A DNA stretch of 64,000 nucleotides from Fistulifera solaris (GCA_030295235.1 AP026172.1:682001-746000), one strand, 5' to 3'; counted from the first letter of the stretch, positions 1 to 10,643 are shown. Numbers and translations: made by a program. The notes: generated from the letters alone by a model not told the origin.

Positions 1-414
1 AAGTGGGCAGAAAAGGACAGGCTTCTCTCTTATTTTTCGCGGCATCAGTCATTTCCCATGGATGCAAGAGGATACCGAAGACCACGGATTTTCGACACAC
101 GACACCACTCCATAGAAAGCTCCCTTGTTTCGTTGGGTAGACTATTGCTACTCCCGTGTACCGTGCCCATTCTACTTTTGCTTTCCATACCTTTATTTTG
201 GACGCTGCTGACAATATGGTTAATTCACAAGGGTGTCTTATGGATGTTTGGTGACGAGACTGTGGGTAGGGGAGATAGTCGCCCGGACGGTGCGTCTGAA
301 GCAGCACAAACACCGGGCAGTGTATCGGCCGCAGGCACTCCCTACTGTCCCACCACACCGTTTGCCTCTCCCTCTGTAGCGACGTGGCGGGATATGTTGT
401 CGGGACGTGGATAG
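1..414 (+). CDS. C-terminal part of a probable PlsC-type lysophospholipid acyltransferase
   Basis: The reading frame is open from the first base of the window, so the gene starts upstream; the ATG at 58 is probably internal. The first residues (WAEKDRLLSYF followed by SFP) match the segment after the acyltransferase core of AGPAT/LCLAT proteins, where W..KD.LL..F...FP is common. A strongly hydrophobic stretch follows (about residues 25-60 counted from M58), probably one or two membrane helices, then a Ser/Pro/Thr-rich tail. The catalytic HX4D block would lie outside the window and cannot be checked. The role, acylation of a lysophospholipid at the ER or plastid envelope, is inferred from this tail alone. 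It could be another membrane protein. Confidence 0.5.
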   Translation, partial: KWAEKDRLLSYFSRHQSFPMDARGYRRPRIFDTRHHSIESSLVSLGRLLLLPCTVPILLLLSIPLFWTLLTIWLIHKGVLWMFGDETVGRGDSRPDGASEAAQTPGSVSAAGTPYCPTTPFASPSVATWRDMLSGRG

Positions 415-843
415 GGCATTGCAAGGGAAATGCTTCGTAACAGTGTGTTATCAATAAATATCTAGACACGATTATTCAGACAACGCTAGTTAGCTAGCTG
501 TAACTACCGGGACACACATTGACACATGAGAATTGAGAAGCGTCGTCCTTTCTCCAGAGATTCCTTCTAAAGATCTTTGAGACAAAGGAGATGTCGTATG
601 TTGGGAGATGGAAAACGTCATCCAGTTTTCGTTACTGTCACAGAAAGAGTGAGTGATGATATACATTAGGGAGTACGACGTTTTTCAATTCGTTTTTTTG
701 CCCACCACGAAAACGCGCCCGTTTTCCCAATAACAAAAACGTTTTCCTTCCATCAACTTGAACGTCATAGAAAGCACATTGACGTAACAATATACTCCAG
801 AGTATTTTGCAACCTGACAGATAATTGAAAAGAAGATCACAGA
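415..843. other. Intergenic region with paired CRE-like sites
   Basis: No gene is seen. ACGTCA at 762-767 and TGACGT at 780-785 lie in opposite orientation 60-80 bases before the next ATG. They resemble bZIP/CRE half sites; any function is a guess. Confidence 0.35.
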
Positions 844-1890
844 ATGATTTTTCGATCCGCTTTACTCTTTCACTTCATGAGCTGCGCGACTGTGGTGACA
901 GCACTTTCCGCTGAAGTGTCAAGAGCACATTTGCAACAAGCCTTTGCGTCGCCCTCGGGTAAGTTGACCTATTCACCGGAGCTCATCATTCCGGAACCCA
1001 ATGATCCGACGGCTATTTTGTTGCTTTCGAATGCCGTACAAAATTTGCCGTCGCGCATTCGTGCCTGCAAAGCGAATGCCGCCGTCTTGCAGGGCAGTGT
1101 ATCGGCTTTGCGTACCTTTGTCAATGAGCAAGAAGTGGCGCGTGGGAATTTTCCCGGTCCTGTTCCAGTCATCTATTCCGGATCGTTGGAACGTATGGAA
1201 GAGATTGCCCAAGCGGGTGCCGGAGGTATTTTGGTGTCGATCTGTGATGGACAAGAAATTTCATCTTTGTCAGATCTTGAATCAGAAGCGAAATGGAAGG
1301 AAATATGTCAATTAGCCATTCAATGTGGCATTCAACCAGTGCCTGAGATAACAATTGGCCATGTCACAGCTTCAAAATGGACGGAAGAGACTATGGAAGC
1401 TTTTGTCGACTGTTTCGCGAAAATCATCGGTGCGGATCCGGCAGCCCTCATCGTCACAATCAACTCAGAGAGCGACGACCAGGAAAGTCCCGTGGCGATT
1501 CCTCCCGTAAACAAAGCTCTTAACAGGAGAGTGCCGATTTTGGGTTCCGTTCGTGTTACGGCGGGTGAAGGCCGTTTGAATGAGGAATCACAGCGCTTCA
1601 AGGAAGCCGGCTTCTCGGGGACGTTGCTGCGCAGTGATTGTGTGCCCGGATTTCGCATGAACCCCAACTTAGAAATCGTCGCGGGATTTTGGGCGCATTG
1701 CATTGCGGATTTGAAAAGTACCAAAAGTAAATCCTTCTCGTTCCGTGCCAAAAATAACATGGAGAAGAATGCTCTGACCAACTGGGCCAATTATCAACAG
1801 AGTGTAATTGAGTCGGGTGCCTTAGGAGACCCGAATGATTCTTACTCAATTGTAAACGAAGCCGCTGGTGAATACAAAGGATTCGCTTAA
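844..1890 (+). CDS. Plastid-targeted TIM-barrel-like protein, indole-glycerol-phosphate-synthase-like
   Basis: This is an intact 348-residue frame without introns. The N-terminus is a signal peptide ending VVTALSAE, where A followed by L fits the diatom plastid cleavage motif. The body alternates hydrophobic strands and helices. VPVIYSGSLERMEEIAQAG followed by GGILV resembles a phosphate-binding beta/alpha unit of TIM barrels, and later FSGTLLRSDCVPGF resembles the end of IGPS-like barrels. I could not find the full set of IGPS catalytic residues, so the reaction is unassigned and a tryptophan-pathway role would be speculative. The C-terminal 60 residues (Lys/Ser/Asn-rich, then NWANYQQSVIESGALG) look conserved but unknown. 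The gene stands alone. Confidence 0.6.
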   Translation: MIFRSALLFHFMSCATVVTALSAEVSRAHLQQAFASPSGKLTYSPELIIPEPNDPTAILLLSNAVQNLPSRIRACKANAAVLQGSVSALRTFVNEQEVARGNFPGPVPVIYSGSLERMEEIAQAGAGGILVSICDGQEISSLSDLESEAKWKEICQLAIQCGIQPVPEITIGHVTASKWTEETMEAFVDCFAKIIGADPAALIVTINSESDDQESPVAIPPVNKALNRRVPILGSVRVTAGEGRLNEESQRFKEAGFSGTLLRSDCVPGFRMNPNLEIVAGFWAHCIADLKSTKSKSFSFRAKNNMEKNALTNWANYQQSVIESGALGDPNDSYSIVNEAAGEYKGFA

Positions 1891-1928
1891 ATTTTTATTA
1901 TCTTGCTATGAACCATTTAATGTTTACT

Positions 1929-3082
1929 CTATTCTATTAGTTCGTCGTAACACGACTCGTCCGACTGTTGTGTAAAGCAATGACTGTCCATTCTATCTTG
2001 TTGGAGGGAAGGCCGATCACCATGATTTAACAGTTGCTGCTTGACAACCTCGAGATACCCCAGGCAATAGCTATTCATATCCAAAGCGTTCACTCGATTC
2101 TGTCGAAAGGGAGCTTCGCATTCTGCAGCAGCGCCATCGATGCCCAACCAAGCAAACGCACTTGCTGTGACGATCGGAATGGTGGCCCAACCCCATGTAG
2201 GACCCCAAATGTACGGAAAGAATAGCAAAGCGAACACAATAAAGGTGCGTAAGTGAGTCACGTACACAATCGGCAGCGGTGTTCCTCGGACTTTTCCAGG
2301 CCACCACAGCATTCGAGCAATTTATCCACGTGAGTTTCCAGTGCCGTCAAATGCCGCGACCGCATGAGTGCTATACCTGCAGGGGTAGTTTCGTTGACTT
2401 GAAACATAGCATTCATATGGTAACGGGCTTGATCTAGTGCGTAAATAGGGGCATGCGAACTATTCGACAAACGTCTCACTTCCCCTTCTGTTAAAACCCC
2501 GGCAAAATTTAGCACCGGCAGCTGCTTGACCCCGCGGAGTAATTCCATAACTGCAATCACAAAGGCTATAACCCATCGAATAGCTTCATCACGGTGATAG
2601 CGGTCGTGATCCGCATGAGCAATAGCGCTCGCGGAAAATCCTCTTGCACGGGCAATGAGCAAGCCCCACATGGTTCGCGCTCGCCAGAAACGACCGGCTG
2701 CCCGATTTAAACGGAATACCAACAGGAATGACATGGTGGTGTTGACAATAAGCGAAAAGAAAATCTCCCAGCTATCAAAAGTGTGATGTTGGTCTTTTGT
2801 CTTGAACCAAAGCTTGGCTATCAATGTATACACGATTGCGTGTAACACGAGTACGACAAAAGGCAGTAGAAACTGATCTAGCGCTCTGCCTTGCAGAACA
2901 AATAATGTCTTGATCCAACCATCGCTACTCTTGGGATAGTTCCTCTGACTGCTACCTTCCGCCAACAGCTGTGCGGTGCGAACATTTTCGAACTGAAGAA
3001 GCGACTGAATCAAAGGAGTCGGCTTGGCAACAGAGCAATCTTTTCCCATTTCATGCTCAGTTGGTCCTTTGTCGATCTGCAT
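1929..3082 (-). CDS. Bestrophin-like anion channel, copy 1 (one-base frameshift)
   Basis: Bestrophin/UPF0187-family membrane protein, expected to form pentameric anion (chloride or bicarbonate) channels. The N-terminal part (to about 2290) carries NYPKSSDGWIKTLF, membrane helices and the family signature FLLVFRLNRAAGRFWRARTMWG. The C-terminal part carries TPLPIVYVTHLRTF, a helix pair, WGWATIPIV and the end motif NRVNALDMNSYC. These parts sit in two frames; comparison with copy 2 shows one base missing near 2291-2296 (an A/G run on the coding strand). I chose the ATG at 3082; 3049 is also possible. Relatives act in thylakoids or the plasma membrane; location cannot be decided here because no clear plastid presequence is seen. 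Copy 2 lies directly upstream in the same orientation, so this is a tandem duplicate. Confidence 0.82.
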
Positions 3083-3560
3083 TCGATTCAAGTCACTGCC
3101 TGTGCTTCGTTTTAATTTTCCAGGCCTTATTGGCGAAATAGGCGACAACAGATAAAAGAATGGATGTTGGATTTCGAAAACAATGATTGCATGATGTGAA
3201 ACGGGTTGATGGCACGTTCTCGTCGTTGTCGCAAGTCGGGAGAACGTTCAAGGTTCACGCTCGGACTTGGAACATTCACGAAGATCGAACCGTCTTCATC
3301 TTTTCTACTGTTTACTATGAAGAGACTTACGTGGCAATCTTTGCCGTTTCTGGCATGGTAAGGTGTCAAGTGATGACGCATGTCAAGTGACACGTGGTCA
3401 CGGGTCAAGCTTCAAGCTTGTTGAGGAAAATCACTTCACATAATAACAATGCAAATCTTTCCAGCGATCTATCGTTGCACTGTCTTCACGATATGACAAG
3501 ACACGAGCCCTGAAACCTTTCCAACAACATTCGATCCGCGAACAGTACCGATCGATAATT
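3083..3560. other. Intergenic region between tandem bestrophin copies
   Basis: About 480 bases upstream of copy 1 and downstream of copy 2. Only short chance reading frames are present, and no repeat or clear site is seen. Confidence 0.5.
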
Positions 3561-4622
3561 CTAATCATTTTGCTCAACCTTGCTCAACAGCCAGAGCTCC
3601 GCATGATTCAATAATTGCTGTTTGACAACCTCAAGATACCCTAGACAGTAGCTATTCATATCTAACGCATTCACTCGATTTTTGTCGAAGGGGGCTTCAG
3701 CTTCGGCGGCCGCACCATCAATGCCCAACCAAGCAAACGCGCTCGCCGTCACAATCGGAATGGTGGCCCAACCCCAGGAAGGACCCCATAAATCACGGAA
3801 AGAAGAGCAAAGCAATCAAAATAAAAGTCCGTAAATGTGCCACGTACACAATCGGAAGCGGTGTCCCACGGATCCGTTCGAGTCCACCACAGCATTCGAG
3901 CAACATGTCGACGTGTGTTTCCAGTGCCGTCAAATGCCGGCATGCATCTGTGCCACACCTACCGGAGTATATTCGGTGACACGAAAAATGTCATTGATGT
4001 GATACCGTGCTTCATCAAAGGCATAAATGGGAGGGTGCGTGTTCGCCGATAAACGGTAGACTTCGTCTTTGGATAATATTCCGGCAAAATTCAAAATTGG
4101 CAATTCCTTGACACCTCGCAGTAGTTCCATGCTCGCAATGACCGATGCCACGATCCATCGGATCGCTTCATCGCGGTGATACAGCTTATCCTCAGCCGTA
4201 TGGGCAATGATACAAGCCGAAAAAGCCCGAGCCCGGGCAATGAGCAATCCCCACAAAGTCCGTGAGGACCAGTACCGATCCGCGGCTCGATTGAGACGAA
4301 ACACCAGCAAAAATGACAAGGTCGTGTTAATGACGAGCGAAAAGAACATTTCCCAGCTTTCCATCGCACGATCGTTGCGTTGCAACCAGAGTTTCGTTAA
4401 CAGAGTGTACACAATCGCATGCAACACCAGCAGTGTCAGAGGCACGGCAATGAGATCGAGAGCTCGTCCCTCAAGAACAAAAATGGTTTTCATCCATCCG
4501 TCATTGCTTTTGGGATAATTTCGTTGACAACTGCCTTCGGCGAGCAATTGTGCGGTTCGTACATTCTCGTATTGTAAAAGTGATTGTAGCAGTGGAGTTC
4601 TGTTTTGCTGCTCTTTCGACAT
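3561..4622 (-). CDS. Bestrophin-like anion channel, copy 2 (two frameshifts)
   Basis: Closest relative of copy 1 along its whole length (both share ENVRTAQLLAEG, RNYPKS, FLLVFRLNRAA, NFAG, ALDMNSYCLGYLEV). I chose the ATG at 4622 (MSKEQQNRTPLL); an upstream extension is rich in basic low-complexity residues and looks like 5' leader. Two frame breaks occur: near 3938-3943 one base is missing relative to copy 1 in the segment before RHLTALETHV, and near 3788-3796 a base is gained (or two lost) between LLFFP and WGPSWGWATIP. All family motifs survive on both sides, so a working gene with consensus errors is more likely than decay. Predicted role: pentameric anion channel of the bestrophin type. 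Confidence 0.82.
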
Positions 4623-5128
4623 GTGTAGTAGTTTTTTTTGATCGAATGGAGACGGACTGTGCAAAGAATGAATAAGAGAGAGAAACAGTTTCAAAAAAGA
4701 GAAAACACTTTGACGTTCAATTACCAGGTACCAGTATTGTCGTCGTCGTCGTCTCGCGTCAATGTGTTTTCGCATGGCAAACGAAAAAAAAAAGCGAAAA
4801 AAATAAAGAAGCGAGACGAATAATTTGCCACGCGCGCGAGAGGAGGATGGAGGAGTGTCGTCGTCGTCGGGCGTACAATTGCGCGTCTGCCTGCCTGTTC
4901 GCTTGTGGTTGTGGCGCCTTTCCAATAAACTCGAAAAAACGCTCGCGAAGAGAGCGCGGCGTTCTTGTCTCTTCATAGCGCGAAAAAATATCCTGAATGA
5001 AATGCATCCTCATTATTATTTGTACTTTACACACTTTCTTTGAAAAGATTTGAGCACATCAATCATAATGAACTAAAAACCAAGCAACTAAACTAGTATT
5101 CTTGCTCTGTGAGTTGTCTCGGCATCAA
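4623..5128. promoter_or_regulatory. Divergent promoter region with GTC microsatellites
   Basis: About 500 bases between the bestrophin copy 2 start (minus) and the cap methyltransferase start (plus). Two short GTC/CGT repeats lie at about 4737-4755 and 4857-4869, and an A-rich run at about 4786-4806. No precise regulatory site can be named. Confidence 0.45.
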
Positions 5129-6364
5129 ATGTCAAAGATAAGCAGCAACCATAAGAGAGCTCGGACACTTGACGACGACCGTGATGATGCCTCTTCCGCG
5201 GACTATTATTACGCTGTTCTTGGCGGAACCGAAACGGGCATTCTGTCGAGTTGGTTTCGTGTCATGGAATGGACCGGTCAACATTTACATTCCTACCAGA
5301 ACAAAGATTTCATTTTGGAAGATTTGCGACTGGAAATTCGACAACTCACTCGACAACTGATCGAAGTCAAACGGAGGATGCGTACTGTCGGTGATCATTA
5401 CAGGGAAGCTCGACGAGCCAGTAATCCGTACGAATTTTTAGGAGAAGGACAGAACGGAGGACTCAATTCGCTGTTTATGAATCGTTCCGCAATCAAATTG
5501 GCAAATTTGGATGCATTGCTCGATTGGCAACTCACTATTCAACCAAATTTTGGTCCCTTTCGGTTTGTGGATTTGTGTGGAGCACCGGGAGGTTTCTCGG
5601 AATATCTCATGCGACGGTGTGTCAATTTGGGTGTACACGAATGTCATGGATACGGTATGTCGTTGTTGGGTGGCAATGAATATGGTGCGGGCGTGGCCTG
5701 GAAAATCGGTGACTTTTGTGATTTTCAACAACGTACCAAATTAAAGTATCAAGTATGCTGGGATGGAAGCGGCGATATCTTGGATTGGAACAACGTGCAG
5801 GAGCTCATTGCGACGGTTTCGAAAGACTCGGAAACGTCGAAAGTACAGTTAGTGGTAGCCGATGGAGGCTTTGATGCGCAACGGAATGCTGAAGATCAAG
5901 AAGGCATGACACAAAAACTCATTGTGTGTGAAGTAGCGGCTGCCTTGGAGCTGTTAGACGTCGGAGGTACTTTAGTGCTCAAACTGTTTGGCTTTCAGAC
6001 ACCCGTCGTGCAATGTGTGATGCGGTATCTCTACGCATCATTCGAACGCATGGTGGCGTTAAAACCGATCAGTTCACGGCCCGCATCGGCGGAGCGATAT
6101 GTCGTCTTTGTCAATTTTCGAGGAAATGCGTCCAATTTTGATGGTCAATGCTGGAAGAATCAAATGTTTCTCGGTCAGTTCGTTGCGGATGTGCCGACGG
6201 AAAAGCTGGATTTGTACCTTGGTGAATTTGATCGAAATATGCTTGTGCTGAATCTCAAAGCCTGCCATACAATGTTGTCGTTCATGAAGCGCGAGGAGTC
6301 CTGGGATATCCCGGAACTCTCGATCGATGCTGACGATTACCGATTGTGCTGGAGGCTCATGTGA
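5129..6364 (+). CDS. mRNA cap-1 2'-O-ribose methyltransferase (CMTR1/FtsJ family)
   Basis: Transfers a methyl group from S-adenosylmethionine to the 2'-O of the first transcribed nucleotide of capped mRNA, in the nucleus. The Rossmann methyltransferase fold is clear: the SAM loop reads RFVDLCGAPGGFSEYLMRRC (about residues 148-167), preceded by SAIKLANLD with the first catalytic Lys. LVVADGGFD carries the catalytic Asp and TLVLKLFGF the second Lys. ISSRPASAERYVVFVNFRG closes the domain, as in CMTR1. The protein is about 411 residues, half of animal CMTR1; the G-patch, guanylyltransferase-like and WW parts are absent, as in shorter protist forms. The start is the first ATG of the frame. No introns or frame breaks are seen. 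Confidence 0.9.
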   Translation: MSKISSNHKRARTLDDDRDDASSADYYYAVLGGTETGILSSWFRVMEWTGQHLHSYQNKDFILEDLRLEIRQLTRQLIEVKRRMRTVGDHYREARRASNPYEFLGEGQNGGLNSLFMNRSAIKLANLDALLDWQLTIQPNFGPFRFVDLCGAPGGFSEYLMRRCVNLGVHECHGYGMSLLGGNEYGAGVAWKIGDFCDFQQRTKLKYQVCWDGSGDILDWNNVQELIATVSKDSETSKVQLVVADGGFDAQRNAEDQEGMTQKLIVCEVAAALELLDVGGTLVLKLFGFQTPVVQCVMRYLYASFERMVALKPISSRPASAERYVVFVNFRGNASNFDGQCWKNQMFLGQFVADVPTEKLDLYLGEFDRNMLVLNLKACHTMLSFMKREESWDIPELSIDADDYRLCWRLM

Positions 6365-6997
6365 CAGCCATCTTGAAAACTAGATTGTAGATTGTCTATC
6401 CAAGTGGAACTTACTGCGACGCTTTACAGTACTGCGCGATTCGCACTTCTGGTAAGGCGACGATCTTGCTTCATTCAAAGCTAAATACACAAAGGAATAA
6501 CATGATATGGTGGAAAGGGATGAAACTCTCTTGTTGCGGATATATTAAAATAAACCAGATGGTGGACGGCTTTTTCCGCCAAAACATATTCACGGCGATT
6601 GCTCTCTAAGACAACTCATTGAAAAGAGACAGGAGAAGAATGGAAATTTGTTGAAAGCGAGCAGGTAAAATGAGCTGTACATTGACCGTGCTTGTTTTTA
6701 GGTAATGACCCAAAAAGTAAGTTGGACATTAGCTAGGTCACAGGTGATAGCAATTAATATATCACTGCTTTCTCGGTAAATTCAAAACAACAACTTTGAC
6801 GGGGCAAATAGATCACTAATCCTTGCTTCATGAAACAGCTGTTTATAAGGTCTGTGTTCTCTAGTTGCTTTGTTCGCGTGGTAAGCCGACTACGTGCAAT
6901 AAGATCTGCATTCTGCAGTATTAATATGAGTACCCAAGTTGACGGAAGCTACAACGGTACCAGTATCGACAGTTTTTCCTCTGAAATTTTTTCTGAG
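6365..6997. other. Gene-free stretch
   Basis: No convincing gene. Short chance frames only; AT-rich, and no repeat family or RNA gene recognised. Confidence 0.5.
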
Positions 6998-7610
6998 TTA
7001 TTCAGTGTTGCGCATCGTGATCCTATATTCGGAAAGAAAAACTAATGAATTGGCACAAAATGTCCGCCTGATTCGACACAACACTGAAGTGAGTTGAAAG
7101 CTTTTTGACGCGCTTTCAGTCAGTGCCGCTGTCACTAGCGAGGGTCTCGCGGACGTCGACTCTGTTACTAGCCTTGCGGATCCACTGTAGATATGATGTA
7201 GCAAATAAAGGTTGTCGATCTTTTTATTTGGATACCTTTTACCTGACCTTTCAAGTACAGTGATATGTCGGTTGCGTTCGAGCAACTGCTCCAGCAAGGA
7301 ATATTGTGGGTGGCGCAGTTTTGGGTCATCCTCATGACATTCTCCCCATTGGTAGCATTGAACTGTGAAAGTACGAAGTCCTGCGTGCTTTTCCATAGCT
7401 TGGAACATGTCCTTCAAGTGAAGGCTCCAGTCCAAAAGCCAATATGACCCACTTAAATCCTAATGCGGCATGTTGGAATTCCCGTTGATAACACGGACCC
7501 ACGCTTCCGCAAGAGGTTGTACAAACTCGTTTAAGTACAGCGCCAATCTCCACAAGAAAGTATTCGTCCACTGAAAAATCAAACCCCTCGAAATGGCCCA
7601 ACGCAGCCAC
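6998..7610 (-). pseudogene. Remnant of a diatom leucine-rich-type repeat protein
   Basis: Minus-strand coding remains are spread over at least two frames. The best block (about 6998-7435) reads as a helix/strand repeat: LRTFTVQCYQWGECHEDD, then LLEQLLERNRHITVLERSGK, then NKKIDNLYLLHHIYSGSA and LVTAALTESASKSFQ. Segments of this kind belong to expanded diatom families of leucine-rich-like proteins (recalled, not searched). No plausible start, multiple frame changes and an abrupt loss of pattern at both ends point to real decay rather than a single read error. Confidence 0.4.
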
Positions 7611-8260
7611 TCAGTTCAAAGAATTTTAAATTGAGATCCTTAGTCGCTATATTGAAAGATTCAAAATCTTCGGGTCTCCTGTATTTCACATCGACTTGGT
7701 AGTCCCAGGCCTTCACGTGGGCGGAGAAAGGAAGAGGGACTGAACCTGCATTACTGTCTTAGGGTCGATGCAGTTTGGTGCGGCTGATGGAAAATGTATC
7801 ACTATTGCAGAGAAGGTTGATGTGATCCCAGCTGCAACAGAAAGCGAACCGAAGGACGATTTTCGTTTCGCTAAGGCATTAATAAACGCCGTCCCCTCAT
7901 CATCGAAAACGAAACCGCTCGTCTTTTCAAAAAAAGTCAGCCATAAATCCAAAGGATATGATCGCTAAGGGAGTGGTTTGTATTCCAGCACCCTGTTCGA
8001 AAATCAAAACAGCGTCCCTGCTTTGTATCCGGTATACAAACCAGTTGTTCAACTTGGAGTGCCGCAAAGGTTAACAGAATTCTTTGCGATGCGCGACGAA
8101 TCTCAACTTGTTTCTCATGGGCAAAAAATTTTTAGCGCGTGTTCCCTTCTACTCCACTAATTATGAACAGAAAAGACCCTTAGTTTTGTTTCTCAGACTT
8201 TTGCTGGAAACTATAACACGAGAGGGAACTGCAGTTTCTCTAAAAACCCGGCCACAGGCG
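7611..8260. other. Gene-free stretch
   Basis: Only small unrelated frames. Nothing recognisable between the leucine-rich remnant and the 3' end of bestrophin copy 3. Confidence 0.5.
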
Positions 8261-9357
8261 TCAAACGTTGCATTGCTCTTTTGGAATTGTTCCATTCCGT
8301 TTTGTGTGTTGCTGCAATTGTTGCATAGTTCCTTGAATGACAAGAAGACAATAGCTATTCATGTCAAGTGCATTTCTCCGCACGGGAGAAAAGGGATACT
8401 CGGCATCCATCGATGCCGCTTCAATACCAGCCACGCAAAGGATGTGACAGCGACAAACGGAATCGTGGCCCAACCCCAGGACGGTCCCCAAGCATATGGA
8501 ATCATGAGCAAAGATAAGAGAAGAAAGGTTCTCAAGTGAGAAACATAAACGATAGGAAGAGGCGTAGCTTTGATTCGCTCCATAGCACCACAACACATCA
8601 TCAGTTCATCAATCATCGTTTCCATTTTTTCTAAATTTTGAGTTTTTCGATTTGCTATACCAATCGGGGTTTCTTCATCAATCGCAAATACTCGTGCGAG
8701 GAAATACCGAGCTTGATCCGTCGCATACATTGGCGGATGATCGACTCCAGCCATTTCCTGGAATTGACGTTCGCAGAGTACACCCGCAAAATTTTCCTTC
8801 GGTGGCACCTTGACATCCCGCAGTCGTTCCATAGTCGCAATCACAAACGTCAGAATCCACTGAATGACACGATCACGATCTTCTTTGTGTTCGGCATGAG
8901 TGACAAGACCCGAAACCAAGTTTCTCGTAATCGCAATGATTTGACCCCATTTGATTCTCGACGTCCACCATCGATCAGCCGCTCGATTCAAACGAAACAC
9001 CAGTAACAGCGACAATGTAGTGCTCAATACGAGAGGAAAAAAGACTTCCCACACTTCCAGTTCGTGTCTCGCAAGATCCATCACGAGCTCCTGCACGATA
9101 CAATATCCGACGGCGTGCAACACGGAAAGGAAAAACGGACTCGCAATCAAATCGAAAGAGCGTCCTTCCCAAATGAACAAGGTCCGCAACCAGCCATCAC
9201 GACTTTTGGGATATTCAATTTGAAAGTGACCTTCTTGTTTGAACGTGTTGATCAAAGTCTGGTAACTGAGAGTAATCGTTTGTAATAAATCATGGCTCTC
9301 CTGAGACCCCTCATCGTCATGCGAAGAAACGGTCGGTAGCTTTTTAGCATCCAGCAT
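8261..9357 (-). CDS. Bestrophin-like anion channel, copy 3 (one-base frameshift)
   Basis: A more divergent family member: the start ATG at 9357 reads MLDAKKLPTV, followed by IEYPKSRDGWLRTLFIWEG, LLLVFRLNRAADRWWTSRIKWG, ENFAGVL, then TPLPIVYVSHLRTFLLL and PSWGWATIPFVAV. After SFAWL the frame is lost; restoring one base near 8425-8429 gives GIEAASMDAEYPF and the end motif NALDMNSYC, as in copies 1 and 2. Predicted role: anion channel, possibly bicarbonate or chloride at a plastid or cell membrane. It is divergently arranged with the light-harvesting gene at 9927, sharing a promoter of about 570 bases. Confidence 0.82.
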
Positions 9358-9926
9358 TTTGCGGATGCCTCGCTTTCGCCTGAATAATATAGTTTTGATA
9401 AAAGTCTTTTTTGTGAATGACAATACCAGGTATGCGACCTGTTCGGAAAGAAGAATGAACCATCATTTCCTCCTTCGAAATGAAGAAATACAAAAAGAGG
9501 AAAAGCGCAGCTTGGAGATGCGCAAAAATGATGCAGTCCCATTTCCACGGGATTCTTTTGTTCAGATAACGAATAACGGTCGACGTACATACTCAGAGTC
9601 AGCTGTCGGTCGATGTCGTCGTCGTGTCATGTCTCCCATTCCCATGTCCCATGTTCCATGTCGCATGTCGACATGTCGATGGCAACTTTACACTTTGCTT
9701 CCCTCATCGATTTAGCCGGTTGACGGACGTACGGTAGTCAGTCACGAGATTCTAATGAGTCGTGCCAAGGAAGTTGATGCGGTATTTGGAAAGATACTTC
9801 CTCAACGAGCCGACGCTGCCTGGTACGCGACACCACGACGTGCAATGTGTCTTCCGTGTTCTCCTTGTTGCAAGTGGATTCTCACTCGATTGCGTTGCTT
9901 TAGAATTCACCGATAATAACACGACC
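9358..9926. promoter_or_regulatory. Shared promoter of bestrophin copy 3 and the LHC gene, with a CATGTC heptamer array
   Basis: The core CATG occurs at 9628, 9643, 9650, 9657, 9664 and 9672: four steps of 7-8 bases give a short tandem array with unit CATGTCN. It lies about 255-300 bases before the LHC start. A tandem transcription-factor site is a reasonable guess; it could also be a simple repeat. Confidence 0.45.
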
Positions 9927-10643
9927 ATGAAGTCCTTTTCTGCCCTTGTTGTTGCAGCCATGGCCGCTTCGGCCTCGGCGTTTGCCCCCACTGCCACGAA
10001 GAGCACCAGCACCGCGTTGAAAGCCGAAGAACGCCTCTGGAACAGCATGGTGGACAAAACCCAGCGCTCCAAGGCCGTTCCTTACTTGCCCCGCCCGATC
10101 AACTTGGACGGAACCCTTCCCGGTGACCAAGGCTTTGATCCTTTCTACCTTTCCTCAATCCCCAAGAACTTTGCTGGATTTATTCAACCGCCTTCGTGGG
10201 AGGAAACAAAGGGCATCCCCACTCTTTACTGGATGCGCGAAGCCGAAGCCAAGCACGGACGTATGGCAATGCTTGCCGTCGTCGGATGGATCGTCGCTGA
10301 CAGCATCCGCTTGCCTTTCTCGCAATTTTCGTTCGACGCCATCCCCAACTCCTACAATGCTCACAACATCCTTGTGGAGCAAGGAACCATGGTGGTATTC
10401 TTGCACGCTCTAGGACTCGTCGAAGTTTGCAACGGAGCCGCCCTTGTTCAAGTTTCCAAGGGAGAAAGCGACCGCGAGGCCGCTGACTTTGGATTTGACG
10501 GTGGATACTTGAAAGGCAAGACAGAAGCTCAAATCTTCAAGCTCAAGACACAGGAGATCAACAACGGCCGCCTTGCCATGTTGGCGTTCGGAGGAATTGC
10601 CACCCAGACTGCTTTGGGACACCCAGACTTTCCCTACTTTTAA
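9927..10643 (+). CDS. Fucoxanthin-chlorophyll a/c light-harvesting protein (Lhcr-like)
   Basis: Thylakoid antenna protein binding chlorophyll a/c and fucoxanthin. The start at 9927 gives a textbook bipartite presequence: signal peptide MKSFSALVVAAMAASASAFA followed by the AFAP motif and a Ser/Thr/Lys transit part; the longer upstream frame lacks this. The mature protein has three helices: helix 1 with the ExxHxR pigment motif in EAEAKHGRMAMLAVVGW, a middle helix, and helix 3 with EINNGRLAMLAFGGIATQTAL. The lead-in INLDGTLPGDQGFDPFYLS is characteristic of Lhcr/LHCI-like and related red-lineage proteins; RedCAP is an alternative subclass I cannot exclude. About 238 residues, intact, no introns. 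The codons are C-ending-rich, as expected for high expression. Confidence 0.92.
   Translation: MKSFSALVVAAMAASASAFAPTATKSTSTALKAEERLWNSMVDKTQRSKAVPYLPRPINLDGTLPGDQGFDPFYLSSIPKNFAGFIQPPSWEETKGIPTLYWMREAEAKHGRMAMLAVVGWIVADSIRLPFSQFSFDAIPNSYNAHNILVEQGTMVVFLHALGLVEVCNGAALVQVSKGESDREAADFGFDGGYLKGKTEAQIFKLKTQEINNGRLAMLAFGGIATQTALGHPDFPYF

Noticed and set aside
4737-4869. GTC repeats as a coding poly-amino-acid tract
   Set aside because: The long minus frame through here has no conserved part and lies upstream of the bestrophin start; it is better seen as promoter/leader microsatellite.
1929-9357. Programmed ribosomal frameshifting in the bestrophin genes
   Set aside because: The break sites differ in position, sequence and direction among the three copies, and similar breaks occur in unrelated genes; read errors explain them better.
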